Below are positions 1 through 11,983 of a stretch of 64,000 nucleotides of DNA, piece by piece. Source of the DNA: Phialophora verrucosa (taxonomy: Eukaryota > Ascomycota > Eurotiomycetes > Chaetothyriales > Herpotrichiellaceae); assembly GCA_002099365.1 (NCBI GenBank), contig MSED01000013.1, positions 806,001 to 870,000 of the forward strand. Direction: 5' to 3'. A program made the translations under genes and the position numbers. The notes under the pieces were generated by a model, which was not told the DNA's origin, made no database searches, and saw nothing but the letters and a program-made list of their open reading frames with translations. The first letter of the stretch is position 1. Each line of letters starts with the position of its first letter.

Positions 1-161
1 CCGAATATTCAGCTGTGGTCCGCCGTATGTTATTCAACTCTCAAACCAGTTTGCCACTTGCAAAGGCCAGAAAACTGGAGAGAAATAATGAGCTGGCGAC
101 GGCAAACAAGTGCTCCTAGGCCTCTGTTAAATAACAAGTATCGTGCATGGTTCGACGCTCT

Positions 162-1969
162 TCAAGCATGATATATCAGATCAATCAGAGCATGCGCTCG
201 CTCTTTGTGAGCTGATCCGGGATGTCTGAGAAGTTCTGCTTGGAGATCGCCCACGGTAAATGCTTGTGGAAGGGTTTTCAAAAACCATCGCCAAGGCTTC
301 AGTTTCTCGTTGGTCTTCAGGATGTGCCAGCACTCAACGACGTCTAGGCGTAACAAGAACTTTTTGTCTTCCGTTGAATCATGTGCTGCGGCTCCGAAGC
401 AGCTGGTCTTCGCCAAACCTTCGTCCAGCATCATGATTTCGATGGGGTTCTGTCGTATTGTTAGCAGACTTCAGAGGACTTTCCGCAAACGACCCGTAGT
501 CGAGCTTGACCTACTAGCATGGCTTTGGTGGTGAGCATTAAAAACCAGTCAAGCGGCCGAGACGTGTCGCAGTGCCATAAGAAGTCTCTCTCGATCTTCC
601 TGACGGATTCTTCCACCATCTTTCTGCGTCGCATTTCGCATGAAACCCCCAGCGCCTGAGGAAATGAAGTGCAATTAAGAAGTTTTAAGCTCGCAGTCAG
701 TCGGACCACTTCCAGATTGGCCAGGAAAAGAGACATCTGTGTCAGACCTTCTCGCGCTTTAGGCGGCTCTCCAGTCACAGTGCTAAGGTCGGCGTCATTC
801 ACATTCAGCGGGACGGGTACGTCCATCGCAAGCACAGCTTCTCCGTTGGGGCGGCCAGGGTCCTGCACACGAAGAAAGGACAGCTTGCCCAACATCCACC
901 AACAGCGGCGTCGGATTTCAGCGTCATACGGAGAGCAGCCTGTATGTTCGTTTTCATTTGTCCTCATAAGTTTGGCAGTATGCAGGGCGAGTTGAAAAGC
1001 CTTCGAGAACGCGGCTTCGGTGTTCTCGTTGTTTCGATATAAGCAGAACTAGAACAACAGATCAGCGCCCTTAGGGATAAATAGTCATCTCAGGCACAGC
1101 TCCAGGTTCGGACATACTGCATGAAGCACCAGAGCTTGCAGGATACGTGTACTGGGTTGGTGCAGCGTTTCCGAGCGTGCCAATACGGCTTGCATCCCCA
1201 CAACGAACCGAGCGCTAACAGCGTCGACACTCTCGTTAAACAGCCGAATGACTTCATCAGCTGAGAGAGCATTTATTGCAGCTAAGTACACACTGAAAAT
1301 CAGTGCTTCCGTGTCAGGCTCCATCGCCTGTGGGTAGTGTGCCAGCTGGAGCAGGTCGGCAAACGAGGAGTAGGGGATCAACTTGGTGAGTGGTTCAACG
1401 CGAGTCACGTATACGTGCCAGAGCTCGAAGAGCGGATCATGAATAGGCGGACGAAGTTGATCGTCGATAAACTGGGAGTCTGGAAAGCTGTTCGTCATTG
1501 TCCGTGCACTGTTTGGTGACAAGGTTGAGCCCGGCAATATCTCAGCACTTCGAGGATCGCCCTCCAAGACGTCGCTTGAGCCCTGACGCGCGAGGTTATC
1601 TTCAGCCGAGCCATGGCTTGTCTGGTCGTGAAGCGAGGGGGGCTCGACGGAGGCCGAAGACTCCAGTTGTCGTTCCAACGACTGACAGCGTAAAGTCAGG
1701 CTTTTGACAACGTCTTCCAGTTCCTTTTCACGAGGTGTCTTCCCTTTCTTGTAAGGACCTCTGCGTCTCTGCTTGGGTTGCTCAGATTCATATCGCGGAA
1801 CGCCGGTTTTCGGGTTCGCAGAGAAAGAATATCTGCACGGAATGTCGTGTTGGAGACAACTAGTACAGCTTTCTCCCACGCGGACGCACCGCACCTTGCG
1901 CCTGTGGCATGAGGAACAGGCACTCCGACATCGATCCTGCCCTTCAGTCAGCGCCCCGACGGGGTTCAT
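162..1969 (-). CDS. Zn(II)2Cys6 transcription factor with fungal TF domain
   Basis: Likely nuclear DNA-binding regulator of about 557 aa in three exons: 1969-1118, 1048-515 and 449-162. Intron 1 (1049-1117) starts GTATGT and ends TTCTAG. Intron 2 (450-514) starts GTAGGT, has a GCTAAC branch site and ends ACAG. Both joins keep frame. Residues 14-45 hold the binuclear zinc cluster: the six ligands are Cys18, 21, 28, 35, 38 and 45, spaced C-x2-C-x6-C-x6-C-x2-C-x6-C. A basic linker (RRRGPYKKGK) and a short coiled coil (about 75-105) follow, as in many dimeric members. The rest looks like the fungal-specific TF domain, with its usual R-RRCWWML motif early in exon 2. The target pathway is not visible. 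It is transcribed away from the P450 at 3388, which makes that gene a candidate target; this is inference only. Confidence 0.88.
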
Positions 1970-3387
1970 AGGCAGCCCTAAGTTGTCAAGAGCAATATAA
2001 GGTGAATGGGAATGCCGATGCTACAAAGCGAACGGCGTGCCGCCATCAAATCTAACGCCGTCAGCTGGTGACGCAGGGAACCACAAGACTGGATTGACGC
2101 CAGGATCCAGAAGCGAGCATAACGACGGATCGCCACGGAGGTTTAAGCAGTATTGGGTACTTCGGGGGCGGCACAGGCGAGAAGGGAGAGGTCACAGCAT
2201 TGGTTGTACGGGGGGACGGGGGGGCAGGTGGTTCTGGGGGTTGTGCACACGTGACTTCAGCAACCGCTTGGCAGGGAGACCCGGAGGAGGAATATCTTTA
2301 ATCCGCCATCATCTCCTCTCTTGGGTCCGTAGCCAGTCTCGCCAGTCTTCTACGAGGTATTACAGTACGTACTTACTCCGTAGATAACCGCCGGATAATT
2401 GATTCTTTGGTTCTTCATCACATCCAACGTTCTCACCTCAGCGGCTGACGATCTTGTGGATCCTGCTGTGTATGGCCACATAATGTCTGACATGGGAAGG
2501 ACCAGTCTCGAAGCCAAGAATCAGTTACGCGCATCTGCCGAACTCGCATCCGATGGTACGCCCGAGGAAAGGCTGCGACCTGTGCGTCTCCCTTTCGGCA
2601 TCGCTGACCTCCAATAGAAAATTGACGGCCGCCAGTCCCTCACCCCGCTACAGTACCCACTGCCCACAAACTCTGGAGGTATCTTCCCCCCGCGTGTATG
2701 ACAATGGCACGAAGATAGAATCGTCGGCGCAACAGAGCCCTCGCGCCGAAGCTTGGCTTTCCATACCGAGATGATGCTTTGTCCAGCGTGAGAATGTGAG
2801 CTCGGCTACGTCGGTAGAATACTGTACCTCTCTTGAAGCATTGGCTGCCTGGAATGTCCCGCCAGTAATCAGACGACTAAATCGGATACCCTCCTTATAG
2901 CGGTAAATCATCTCGATTCGAATTTAATTACCTCGTTCATTAGGTTGAAGAAGGCTACTGGACAACTCAGTGTGCAGCAGCAGCATCTCAACACAAGGTC
3001 AAGGCCTCCCCTCGACGCTCGACTGACATCATATGTGTTGGTGGTTCCAGCTTCCAGTATTTGTATAACCGGTCCTGCCTTCTCCCACGGCTTTCCAAAG
3101 ACAATCCCACGACGGAAGTGTGGCTACAGTCTCTGTTTGCACGAAAACCCCCCCGGCCGCACCTGTGGTCGGAATCTCCCCGTTCACAACTCCACGCCGA
3201 CGCACGACCGAATCGACCGGAAGAGTTCGATAGTTGAACTGCCGGATTCACCCCATTTTGTGTCATTGCCGAAAGACAGCAATAGCGGGATATGCTATTT
3301 GCGAGGCGTACAAAATTTCCATAATATTGAACCCTCAGAAAAGTCAAGGCCAACAACCCACGGCTTGAATCTCAACATCCGCACACC
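1970..3387. promoter_or_regulatory. Intergenic region between divergent TF and P450 genes
   Basis: About 1.4 kb separate the two start codons. Short open frames here have no recognisable protein character. It holds a G-rich run (2210-2240). It should contain the promoters of both genes, but I could not assign individual binding sites. Confidence 0.5.
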
Positions 3388-5024
3388 ATGAAGCTCGACG
3401 TCGTCGACCACGTCTCCACGGCTGGATCAACAGCGAGTATCCTGATCCGATATGCCCTCTTAGCAATTCCAATTCTCATAACAACCCGCCTTCTCATCTT
3501 TGTGTACAAGTCTCTAACCTCGCCCCTCCGCTCCGTCCCGGGGCCCCTTTTGGCGCGTTTCACCCGCCTATATTACCTCTACCGGCTCTCCCTTGGCCGC
3601 TGGCACCATGATGACATCGCTTTACACCGCAAATACGGCCCCGTCGTCCGGGTCGCACCGGACATGTACAGCATTGACCACCCTGAGGTCGTCAAGAAGG
3701 TGTACGGGATTAACAGCAAGTTCCCAAAAAGTGACTGGTACTACGCATGGCAGCATCCAGACCCGAATCGGTGGACATTGTTCCCAGATCGGGACATGAA
3801 GCGCCACGCGGAGACCCGGAAACGCTTTCAGTCAATGTACTCGATGAGCAGTTTGGTCAATTACGAGAGCTACGTCGACTCCTGTGCGGAGATCTTCGGG
3901 CAGAAATTGTCGGAGTTTGCAGCCCGGGGCCAGACCATCGATATGGCGCATTGGTTCCAGTGTTATGCGTTCGATGTCATCGGTGACATCACTTATTCGC
4001 AACGATTTGGCTTTTTAGACAAGGGTGAGGACGTCAGTGGGCTGTTGAAGGCGTTGCATAGTGTGTTGAAGTATGGCACTTTGGTGGGGGTGTATGCCAA
4101 GTGGCATCCGTTGGTATTTGCCCTGTCAAGTCGACTTGGGCTCGGTGGCGGCGAAGGGAGGGTGGCTTTAATGAACTATGTGAACGAGAGGATCAAGCAA
4201 AGAGAAGAGGAGAAGAAGTCCGGAGTCGATGTGGAGAAGATGGGTGAGAGGGACGAAAACGCTCCCATGGATTTCCTGGAGAAATTGATGAGAGCGAACC
4301 AGCATGATCCGCAGAAGGTAACGCCGTATCATGTGTTTATGATGGGCTTGTCGAACGTGATTGCCGGTTCGGATACCACGGCGGTCTCGTTGTCCTCGAT
4401 TTTGTACAACCTCCTGAGGTATCCGGACACCATGAGGAAGCTTCGGGACGAAATCCAAGAATATGAAGAGCAGGGACGCTGTGGCAACCCGGCAGTTTCG
4501 TTCAAGGAAAGCCAGGAGATGCCCTACTTGCAGGCAGTGATGAAAGAAGCGCTGCGAATGCACGCTGCCACAGGCCTGCCAATGTGGAGGGTGGTGCCCG
4601 AAGGGGGTGTAGAAATTTGCAATCGCTTCTTTCCGGAAGGAACCATCATCGGACTCAACAGCTGGTGCGCTCACTACAACGAGGATGTATTCGGTCCAGA
4701 CGCGAAGCATTTCCGACCTGAGAGATGGATCGAGGCTGAGAAGGAAGGAGGCCAACGGTTGAGGGAAATGGAGAGCTATTACTTACCGGTAAGTCGCCCG
4801 CCTTCTGAGTTGGCATTGCTGACAACGTCTAGTTCGGCCTGGGGTCACGAACATGCATCGGCCGACACATTTCGTTCCTGGAGATGTCCAAGTTGATCCC
4901 ACAGCTCGTTAGGCGGTTTGATTTTGAGCTCGAGGAGCCCGATCGAGAGTGGAATACCGTAAACTACTGGTTCGTCAAGCCAACCAATTTTCGAGTGAAG
5001 GTTATGGCGCGTAGAGAACAGTGA
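3388..5024 (+). CDS. Cytochrome P450 monooxygenase (pisatin demethylase-like)
   Basis: Membrane-bound haem-thiolate monooxygenase of about 530 aa. Two exons: 3388-4788 and 4833-5024, separated by a short 44-bp intron (4789-4832) starting GTAAGT, with a CTGAC branch site and a TCTAG end. The N-terminal hydrophobic segment (about residues 20-40) is the ER anchor, followed by the proline hinge VPGP. All family landmarks are present: I-helix AGSDTT (326-331), ExxR (E387-R390), PERW (444-447) and the haem loop FGLGSRTCIG with ligand Cys475, which lies in exon 2. Length is normal. The style of the N-terminal half (KFPKSDWYYAW, PNRWTLFPDRDMKRHAETRKRF) resembles the pisatin demethylase (CYP57-like) group of fungal detoxification P450s, though this recollection is not a family assignment. 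The substrate is unknown. A Zn2Cys6 regulator is divergent upstream. Confidence 0.93.
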
Positions 5025-6950
5025 GGTCTCCTGCGCAAGGAGGCAACTACTTGGGCAGAGTGGTTGTGGACATGAATCGAATATCCGCTGTGACCAAGAT
5101 ACCCATGCATCCGTTCCAGTTACAGCATATGCATTGGTTGAAGACCTGTAGGTATGAACAAGCCACACCAAATTCCGCCGATCTGTTCCAGCCTTGATGT
5201 AATACGAGGCTGACGCAGCCACATCTGTGCGACCCTGGCCGCCGATGGGCCACAGCTCGCGGATCGAAAGGAAGGGACAACAAGAGGTCACGGAAGGTTC
5301 TGTCTGCTTTCGAGGCAGGCTCGTCCCGCGGCCATGTGGTTGACACGAACATGCTGCATTGACCTGCAGTCATTTGCTGGGGCTGTCGAACACAGCTGTC
5401 TGTCCTATGCCACGCATTTTGTTGGTGCATCTTCCAGAACCTGACTTCTGACTGCTTTTCTCAACCACGGGAGGTGCCCAAGATCAGGTATTCATTACCG
5501 TGTATGAAAGGAGTCTGCGGAGAACGGAGTAGAGTTCCTCGCTTTTTCCGGAGTAGAAACGGAGGCGCTGGCGGCTAAGCAGCAAACGGATCTGATCTAT
5601 CACAAGCTAGGGGGGCCATCTAGCGTGGGGAGTGGTTGATAGGGTTTCCCTCCAGTGGCCAACCGCCGGCGACCTCTTGAAGGAGTGGAGGTTAGCGTCA
5701 ACAAGCACACCCTCTTTATCTCAGTCTGTGCTAGCGAGTCCGACCACTCTACAAGATTCGGCGTCTACGATTCGTGGGGTTGGCACAGTGGACAATCCGT
5801 TCCCTCCAAGCAATTTCCGCCCGAGCGCCTGTGTTGTGGCTAGTGGGTACACCGGCTTCCCGACGATTGATGCCCAGCCGTCATTCGGCTATGGTGGAAG
5901 ATCGCAGCCCGGGCAGTATATGGCAGTAGTAGGGGAAGAGTCGAACAACGGGAGAGGAACAAGAGGACTTGGACGAGGAGCCGGGCAGAGAGATCGATGA
6001 TGTTAGGCAAAGATAGCAGACAGATAACACGAGGCAGACGCCAGAGGAATGGAGGCGACTGTGGGAGGCGAGCAGGGCAAAGAGCGTCAAAAGCATGGAA
6101 ACTTTGAAGGCGCCCCGAAGAAAGAAGAGGAAGAGTGCTCCTGCCCAAGACGGACATTTGGCAGCTGCCAACATCGCCAACACGAGTCTCGGTCTCTGAC
6201 CGCGTCAGCCATAGTCACTCGTACTGTGTAGTTGTACCTCGTACGTCGCACTCTGCAGGGAAACAATCCACAGAGCACAGTCACCCAGACAGTGCTTCCG
6301 TACTCTGTCGTTTCGCTGTGAATAAGCTGGAGAGAGGGGAGCGCAAGCTGCGCCTGGACTGCCTCTGGAGGTTCTTAGGCTCGCCGGGCGGCCAACAGGC
6401 AAGCGCAAAGCCGCCGCAGCTCCCCTAGAGGCACGGGTGGAGTGTGCCTACTTGCGGATCGTCAGCCAGTCAAGTCCATCGTCTGTGATCTCGAATCCCC
6501 ATTTCACCTCTCAAGGCACGACCAACTTCTCTTCACCACCGCTAATCAACCTAACTAACTGCTCTCCATCTGATCGTGAAATCGACCTGCGACCTACTTT
6601 GACAACTATCGATCGCTTCTCTGCATTGCGACGGCGAACGCGCCGCTGTCCGCATCTTTAGTCTCCTGAGTGACCATCGCTTGACCAGCCACCGAGGCTT
6701 CCCTTTCCCTCTTCCAGTCTCGGTACTCCGTATCTTGGTCTCGTCATCTCTCTGCCCCCGTTCAGCCGCTTCGACCTCATCGCTCGGCCCTCAAAAGTGT
6801 GCCGCCCTTTCGCGCGCGACTACTCCTCCATTCATCTCCATCACCATTCTCAACATTGCCCACGGTTGTATCGCATGATTCTGAAGTGGTCGGCTTCATC
6901 CATCGGCGCAGACCCCAGGAGACCAGGCCGTTGGCCATCTCTCGCCCCAC
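5025..6950. other. Intergenic, 1.9 kb, no gene recognised
   Basis: Open frames here (for example 5632-6000) show no domain and overlap others in all frames. From about 6480 the plus strand becomes C/T-rich, typical of a fungal promoter and 5' leader for the phosphatase gene at 6951. Confidence 0.5.
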
Positions 6951-8735
6951 ATGAGTGGCAGCGCTGCCACTCAGCCCTCGTCAGGTATGGCCGTCACGTC
7001 TCGATCTATTTCTCCTGACGGCGCATTCGTGTCTCTAACATATCTCTCTGTCCAGGCGCCTCCCCACAAGTACCAGAAGTCAGTCCCAATGACGCCGCTG
7101 TCAGCACGTCCATCCAAGCTCCTGCCGAAGCTTCTCAGCCCGTCGAGACAATGACAGAAAAGCCCAAGCAGCCATCGGCGGTCAATATCCCTTCTCGCAC
7201 CTCTTCGCATCAGCGGTCGACTGAGTTGAATGCCGCTGTCGCTGCGGTGCCTGCGGCGCCCGAACCACCTCCATCGCCAAGACGAGGCTCAAAACGAAGT
7301 CTACTCAGTCGGAGCAGAAACAACAGCAGGAGTAGCAGAAAGTCGCTGAAAGCGGCACGAGCGGCGGAGGGCAAGGAACCTGTACCGCCTCTACCTTCAA
7401 ATGCTGTGCCTAGGACTGAGAAGAAGGCCCGCCATGCTTTCCTTGCATTTTTGAACTGTTGCATCCCGAGCGACATTCCCGACGATGGAAAATCAGATGA
7501 TCCTGACGTGGCGGCAAAGAAAATAAAAATCCAAGCCCAGCCGCATAGGACATCCAGACCACAAGACCAAAATGAAGTTGCGGAAAACGAGAAGGATGTG
7601 CCAGGGAAACCCGCGATAGATGCCGCGAACGCACAGGTCAAACCTGCGAACGAAGAGCTATCGGAGAAGGGTGCGCTTGAGGCGTCCTCAGATGAGCATT
7701 ATCACGACAGAGTGACTGTTCCCAGTGCAAGTGCGACTATCCCAACTGCACCACTCTCTCAGCAAGGTATAGCACCCAGAGGCGACGAAGACCAGATAAA
7801 ATCGACCACCGTCACCGCACCAGAGCCCTCAACAAAGCCAGATGTAAACGTCATTGCCGCAACTCCCACTGAGTCCGAGCATCCTGCAGAATCTCAGCAA
7901 TCCGAGGATGAGGATGAGAAGCCGTTCCGGGACGTAGACATGGTAGATGCTCCTCCCGCGGTGCCTGAGGTTGACGAAGAACCCCTCGACGAACCTCCCC
8001 AGCCTGCCGAACTACAACCCCAAGTATCCCTTCCTCCTCCACCTCCGCTGGCCCAACGGCATGAACAGATTGTTGGCAAAGAAATCCCTCCCGTGCCGGA
8101 CGCATCAGCGGAGAAGCAAACGTGGCTTTTGCCTCCTGTTGACACCAATTTGAAAGGCCGGAAATGTCTGATCCTCGATCTCGACGAGACGCTCGTACAC
8201 AGCAGCTTCAAAATCCTGAACCAGGCTGACTTCACTATCCCAGTGGAAATCGAAGGCCAGTATCACAACGTCTATGTCATCAAGAGACCCGGAGTGGACC
8301 AATTCATGAAAAGAGTTGGGGAGCTCTACGAAGTTGTTGTCTTTACTGCTTCGGTATCCAAGTATGGTGATCCGTTGCTTGATCAATTGGATATCCACCA
8401 CGTCGTCCACCACAGGCTATTCCGAGAAAGCTGTTACAATCACCAAGGAAATTATGTCAAGGTACGAAGAGACAGACGCCGGCGCGAACATTTCGGGAAC
8501 AATCATGCTAAGTTGATATCAGGACCTGTCACAAGTGGGACGTGATTTGAAGGAAACGATAATCATCGACAACTCCCCCACGTCCTACATCTTCCATCCA
8601 CAACATGCGGTTCCGATAAGCTCATGGTTCTCGGACGCACACGATAACGAGCTGCTTGATCTCATACCGGTGCTGGAAGACCTTGCGGGACCCCAAGTAC
8701 AGGATGTGAGCTTGGTATTGGACGTGGCCTTATAA
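6951..8735 (+). CDS. Psr1/FCP1-homology (NIF/SCP-type) protein phosphatase
   Basis: HAD-superfamily Ser/Thr phosphatase of about 550 aa, related to yeast Psr1/Psr2 (plasma-membrane stress phosphatases). Three exons: 6951-6984, 7056-8461 and 8523-8735. Introns are 6985-7055 (GTATGG...TCCAG) and 8462-8522 (GTACGA...TCAG). The start was chosen because the 34-bp first exon joins in frame to an otherwise ATG-poor N-terminus. Residues 1 to about 375 are low-complexity, rich in Pro, Ser, Ala and acidic residues. The C-terminal 170 residues are the FCP1 homology domain with the catalytic motif DLDETLVH (Asp386 nucleophile, Asp388 general acid), then VVVFTAS and, in exon 3, the metal-site region IIDNSPTSY. 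A CC pair (NCCIPS, near residue 120) sits in the linker. Stress or salt signalling is inferred from the family. Confidence 0.92.
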
Positions 8736-9788
8736 AGTCGAACTCCGGCCTCGCGTGTCGCTATCGATTCTCCTCTGTTCATCTGTTGGTAATAGAAAAG
8801 CACATCACGGCAAAAGTTCGTTTGGCATCATCTAGCGAGGCGTTCATTATCTCATGCTTTCCACGATCGGGTGCAGAAGGCACCAGTGCGAATGGACCTT
8901 TGCGCAACGGGTGCCAGGCCGAAAACGGATTACAAAAGTGCGCAGTCAAAAAAATACAACTTTAATCGCCCGAGACGATCTTGACGTTGTCAGCTACCTC
9001 ACATCGCTGGCGGCCTCTCTGGCAGAAGGCGGGAGGATCTTATTCCGAATTCCATCCCTGCACGGTTGATGTTCCCTTTGTTGGGCCGGTTGTTTGGGGT
9101 TCGAATGGCACATTGGCAGGCATGCATTTGGCATCAGCTGGAATCGCGGGTTGAGACTGAAGGAGAGCAAGCGCTGCATTTTTGTTGGCACATAAGATAC
9201 CTGTTTGTACACTCAGTTGGGGCATGTACCGAAGGCTTTGCGAGAGATGTTCTGGATGAGAGATCCAGCAGGCTGCAAGAGTCATGAAGGGAGATTTTTC
9301 AAGCGGGAGCTGCAGCTTGCAGGCAGGGTCATCATGAGCTCTCCGCTTGTGACTTGTTCTTTGGAATCGAGTGTTTTGATATACACTATCCACCTAGCTG
9401 AGGAAGCATCAGTAGCAGACAGACATACGAGTACAGAGACGGGTGATCAGATCTCAATTCCAAATATAGGTATCTTGGACAACCAGCACTTCAGTCTTCT
9501 CTCACATCAGGTCTTCCCGCTCCCTTCTACTCGACTAGGTACGGTTGCCACTGCGTTGGCTGCTGACTCTCTCGGAGGCATCATCTTCTATTCCCGCCGC
9601 CCTCGTGGCTCCTGTCTCTCGAGTCTTGAATACAGGTCAGTTCGCACTTGAGCCAACCTCGAACTGGTGTTGTTTCATCGTCTTCACGACTGATGAAGTT
9701 CTTGCACATAGAAACACATGGTGCGGCTACATTCGCACAGCGCCTCCAGCGCACTGCCTGAAATGACTCTTTTTCCACTCTACAAAGG
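8736..9788. other. Intergenic between convergent genes, nothing recognised
   Basis: About 1.05 kb between two 3' ends. It should hold both 3' UTRs. I saw no coding signal; a B-box-like string near 9096 lacks an upstream A-box, so it is not called a tRNA. Confidence 0.45.
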
Positions 9789-10755
9789 CTACAACCCCTC
9801 GACAAACTCCCGCACAAGCCGGCCAACCTGATCCGGCACCTCAACGCAGTGCCAATGGCCCACGCCATGCAATACCTCGAGCTTCTTCTTCCCTTGGTCC
9901 GTGCCCAAGCTCTCAAGGATCAATTTGCAGCCCTCCAGCGGCGCCGACTTGTCGACCTCGCCGGCAATCATCAGAGTCGGCACCTTCACGTCGTTATACG
10001 CGGGCGGGGTGGCGTTCTCGATGGCCCGGCAGTTCGCGATATAGCCTTGGGGATCCTGGGCGAGGAGCTGTTCCCTGATGAATGCCTTCTGCAGGGCCGT
10101 GGCGTCGGGGCCGGTGGCCGCGTTCGGGATGGCGTTTGCCATGGATTCCATGCCCGCGGATTGGACCTTGGGGACGCGCTGTTTGAACACTTCGGCGACT
10201 TGAGGGCTCGGGTGCACGGGGCCGATCAGGATCGCGGCCACGACGCGGGAAGGCGATGTTGACGCCAGGTACGTGGGGACCCTAATGTCAATCGTCAATG
10301 AGGCTCGCCTGCCTTGACATGCTTGTTGCGCCATTTTAAGGGTTTCTCATCGTGATACTCACATCCCGCCCATGGAGTAGCCGACTACTACCGCGGTGTC
10401 TACTTCCAGATAGCCCAGCAGGCCTAGGACATCCTTGCCGATGGAGGCGATCGAGGTCTCGGTTCCGGGCTTATATTCTGAGCGGCCGGCGCCGTAGTTG
10501 TCGAAGATTATGCATCGATAGCTCGTTACTGCGAGGACGGTCAGCATGGACGGGTGTCGACTGGCACGGTGGAGACAAATCGTGTAGATCCAGACACGGC
10601 AGAAACTCACAGTATTGGAAAATAGGAAAATAGTAATTCTGGGTTGATCCGAGCCCGTGGACGAATATGAGGGTGCGTGGTGAGGCTTGGGTGGATGATG
10701 AGGGCGCGATATCCGTGTAGTGGAGGCGGTGGTTGTTGACGGTTGCAAAGGGCAT
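9789..10755 (-). CDS. Alpha/beta hydrolase
   Basis: Alpha/beta-hydrolase-fold enzyme of about 267 aa in three exons: 10755-10611, 10528-10363 and 10281-9789. Introns are 10529-10610 (GTGAGT...CGCAG) and 10282-10362 (GTGAGT...ATTAG); both joins restore frame and the fold's strand order. The oxyanion-hole motif is HGLGS (33-37). The nucleophile elbow is GYSMGG with Ser100. The likely acid is Asp214 (AGEVDKSAP) and the catalytic His is 246 (GVGHWH). There is no signal peptide, so it is probably cytosolic. The overall form is like 3-oxoadipate enol-lactone hydrolases and related small esterases, but the substrate cannot be read from sequence. It is divergent from the TM9 gene at 11984. Confidence 0.9.
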
Positions 10756-11983
10756 GGTGACGAAAAGGTAACGGCGGTGATGGGAGACGTGTGTTGGCTT
10801 CTCTGAAACTCACTGATTGCGTTTATGATGGTGCTGTCATAGAGATCCGACTTGACAAATTGACTACTTTTTCTTTTCTTACCTTCCTAGAGAGGGGACG
10901 TTGAGGTCTGCTCGTTACTGTGGAATGATGTCGTCGAGCCCGGAACAGAGGCCGGGTGTCGACGATCAGAGGGACCGGCCCGAACACGCCTGAACAAAAT
11001 GGACAGGCCTCTTCTCTATGGCCGGTTGCCGTTAAACACTCTGAAGAGCTGGCCTTTGAACTTTGATATCGGACTTGATTGCATCGTTTGTACGTACCCC
11101 ACGACAGGTCACGGCTCACGCCTCAGGCTTTCGGATAGTAATCGAAGCCCGCAGGGGTACATCACAGTTCTGTACGTATCACGCAAGGTGCCAAGAGGAA
11201 CGCGCAACTGAGCTTGCAGGAATGTTTCAGACCGAATTAAGAGCGGGGCTCATTGCTATGTACTCGTACGGGTAGAAACAATGCTGCGCACGGTTGTGAT
11301 CGCCTGGTTTGCTTTTGCGCAGGGCGTGCTTGTTCACAGGAACTCGTTTAGGAGAAGATGACGCGCGAATCAGCACGTCTGGCCGAGAAAAGTGATGGAC
11401 CGGACAGGCGTTTCAGGGAGGCCATTTGCAAATGGGCGCACTGGCCCGGACCCCGAGGTTTGGAGGCTTCGAATACTTCTGTCGTGTCCCCTGAAGTTCA
11501 AATTTAGGCATGGATACTGCACATACCCCGCCTCTGCCGGTGCTGTGTAATCGCCAGCGCCCAACCAAACGCGTGCGCAGTAAGTGATCCACCGAGAGCG
11601 CGAAAGTCCACTCAACGCTTCCGGCCTGGGCTGCGAGGGAATAGAGCCCATGCTGATCATCGAGGCGAGATCGCGGAGCGTGAGCACTGAGGAGAAACAC
11701 AACCGCATCTTCTTCTGGCTTCTCGCATCTGCGCCTGAGAGTTGCATCTTTTTCGACTGCATCTCATCGTTGGGCCGGGCGAAACCCCCGTGCCCTATTC
11801 TTCTAGCTTTGATTGAGCTCGGATGGTTTAGCAGATAGGGCTCCTCACGCCACCGCGACCGTCTGCTTTTCCCATAGTCTTCTTCTTCCCTTACTTCTCC
11901 TCTCCCTCTTCCCCCGTCCTTGCGCGATACGGCCATCTGTGCCAATTCCACTCGCTCAGATCAGTTCTGGAAGACTATACAAC
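10756..11983. promoter_or_regulatory. Divergent intergenic region (hydrolase / TM9)
   Basis: About 1.2 kb between two divergent start codons. No convincing gene. A C/T-rich tract just upstream of 11984 (about 11860-11940) looks like the TM9 core promoter and leader. Confidence 0.45.

Noticed and set aside
5632..6000. 122-codon plus-strand frame
   Set aside because: No domain, poor context, and overlapping frames of similar length on both strands.
9085..9110. tRNA B-box-like GGTTCGAAT
   Set aside because: No A-box at the right distance and no acceptor-stem pairing could be drawn.
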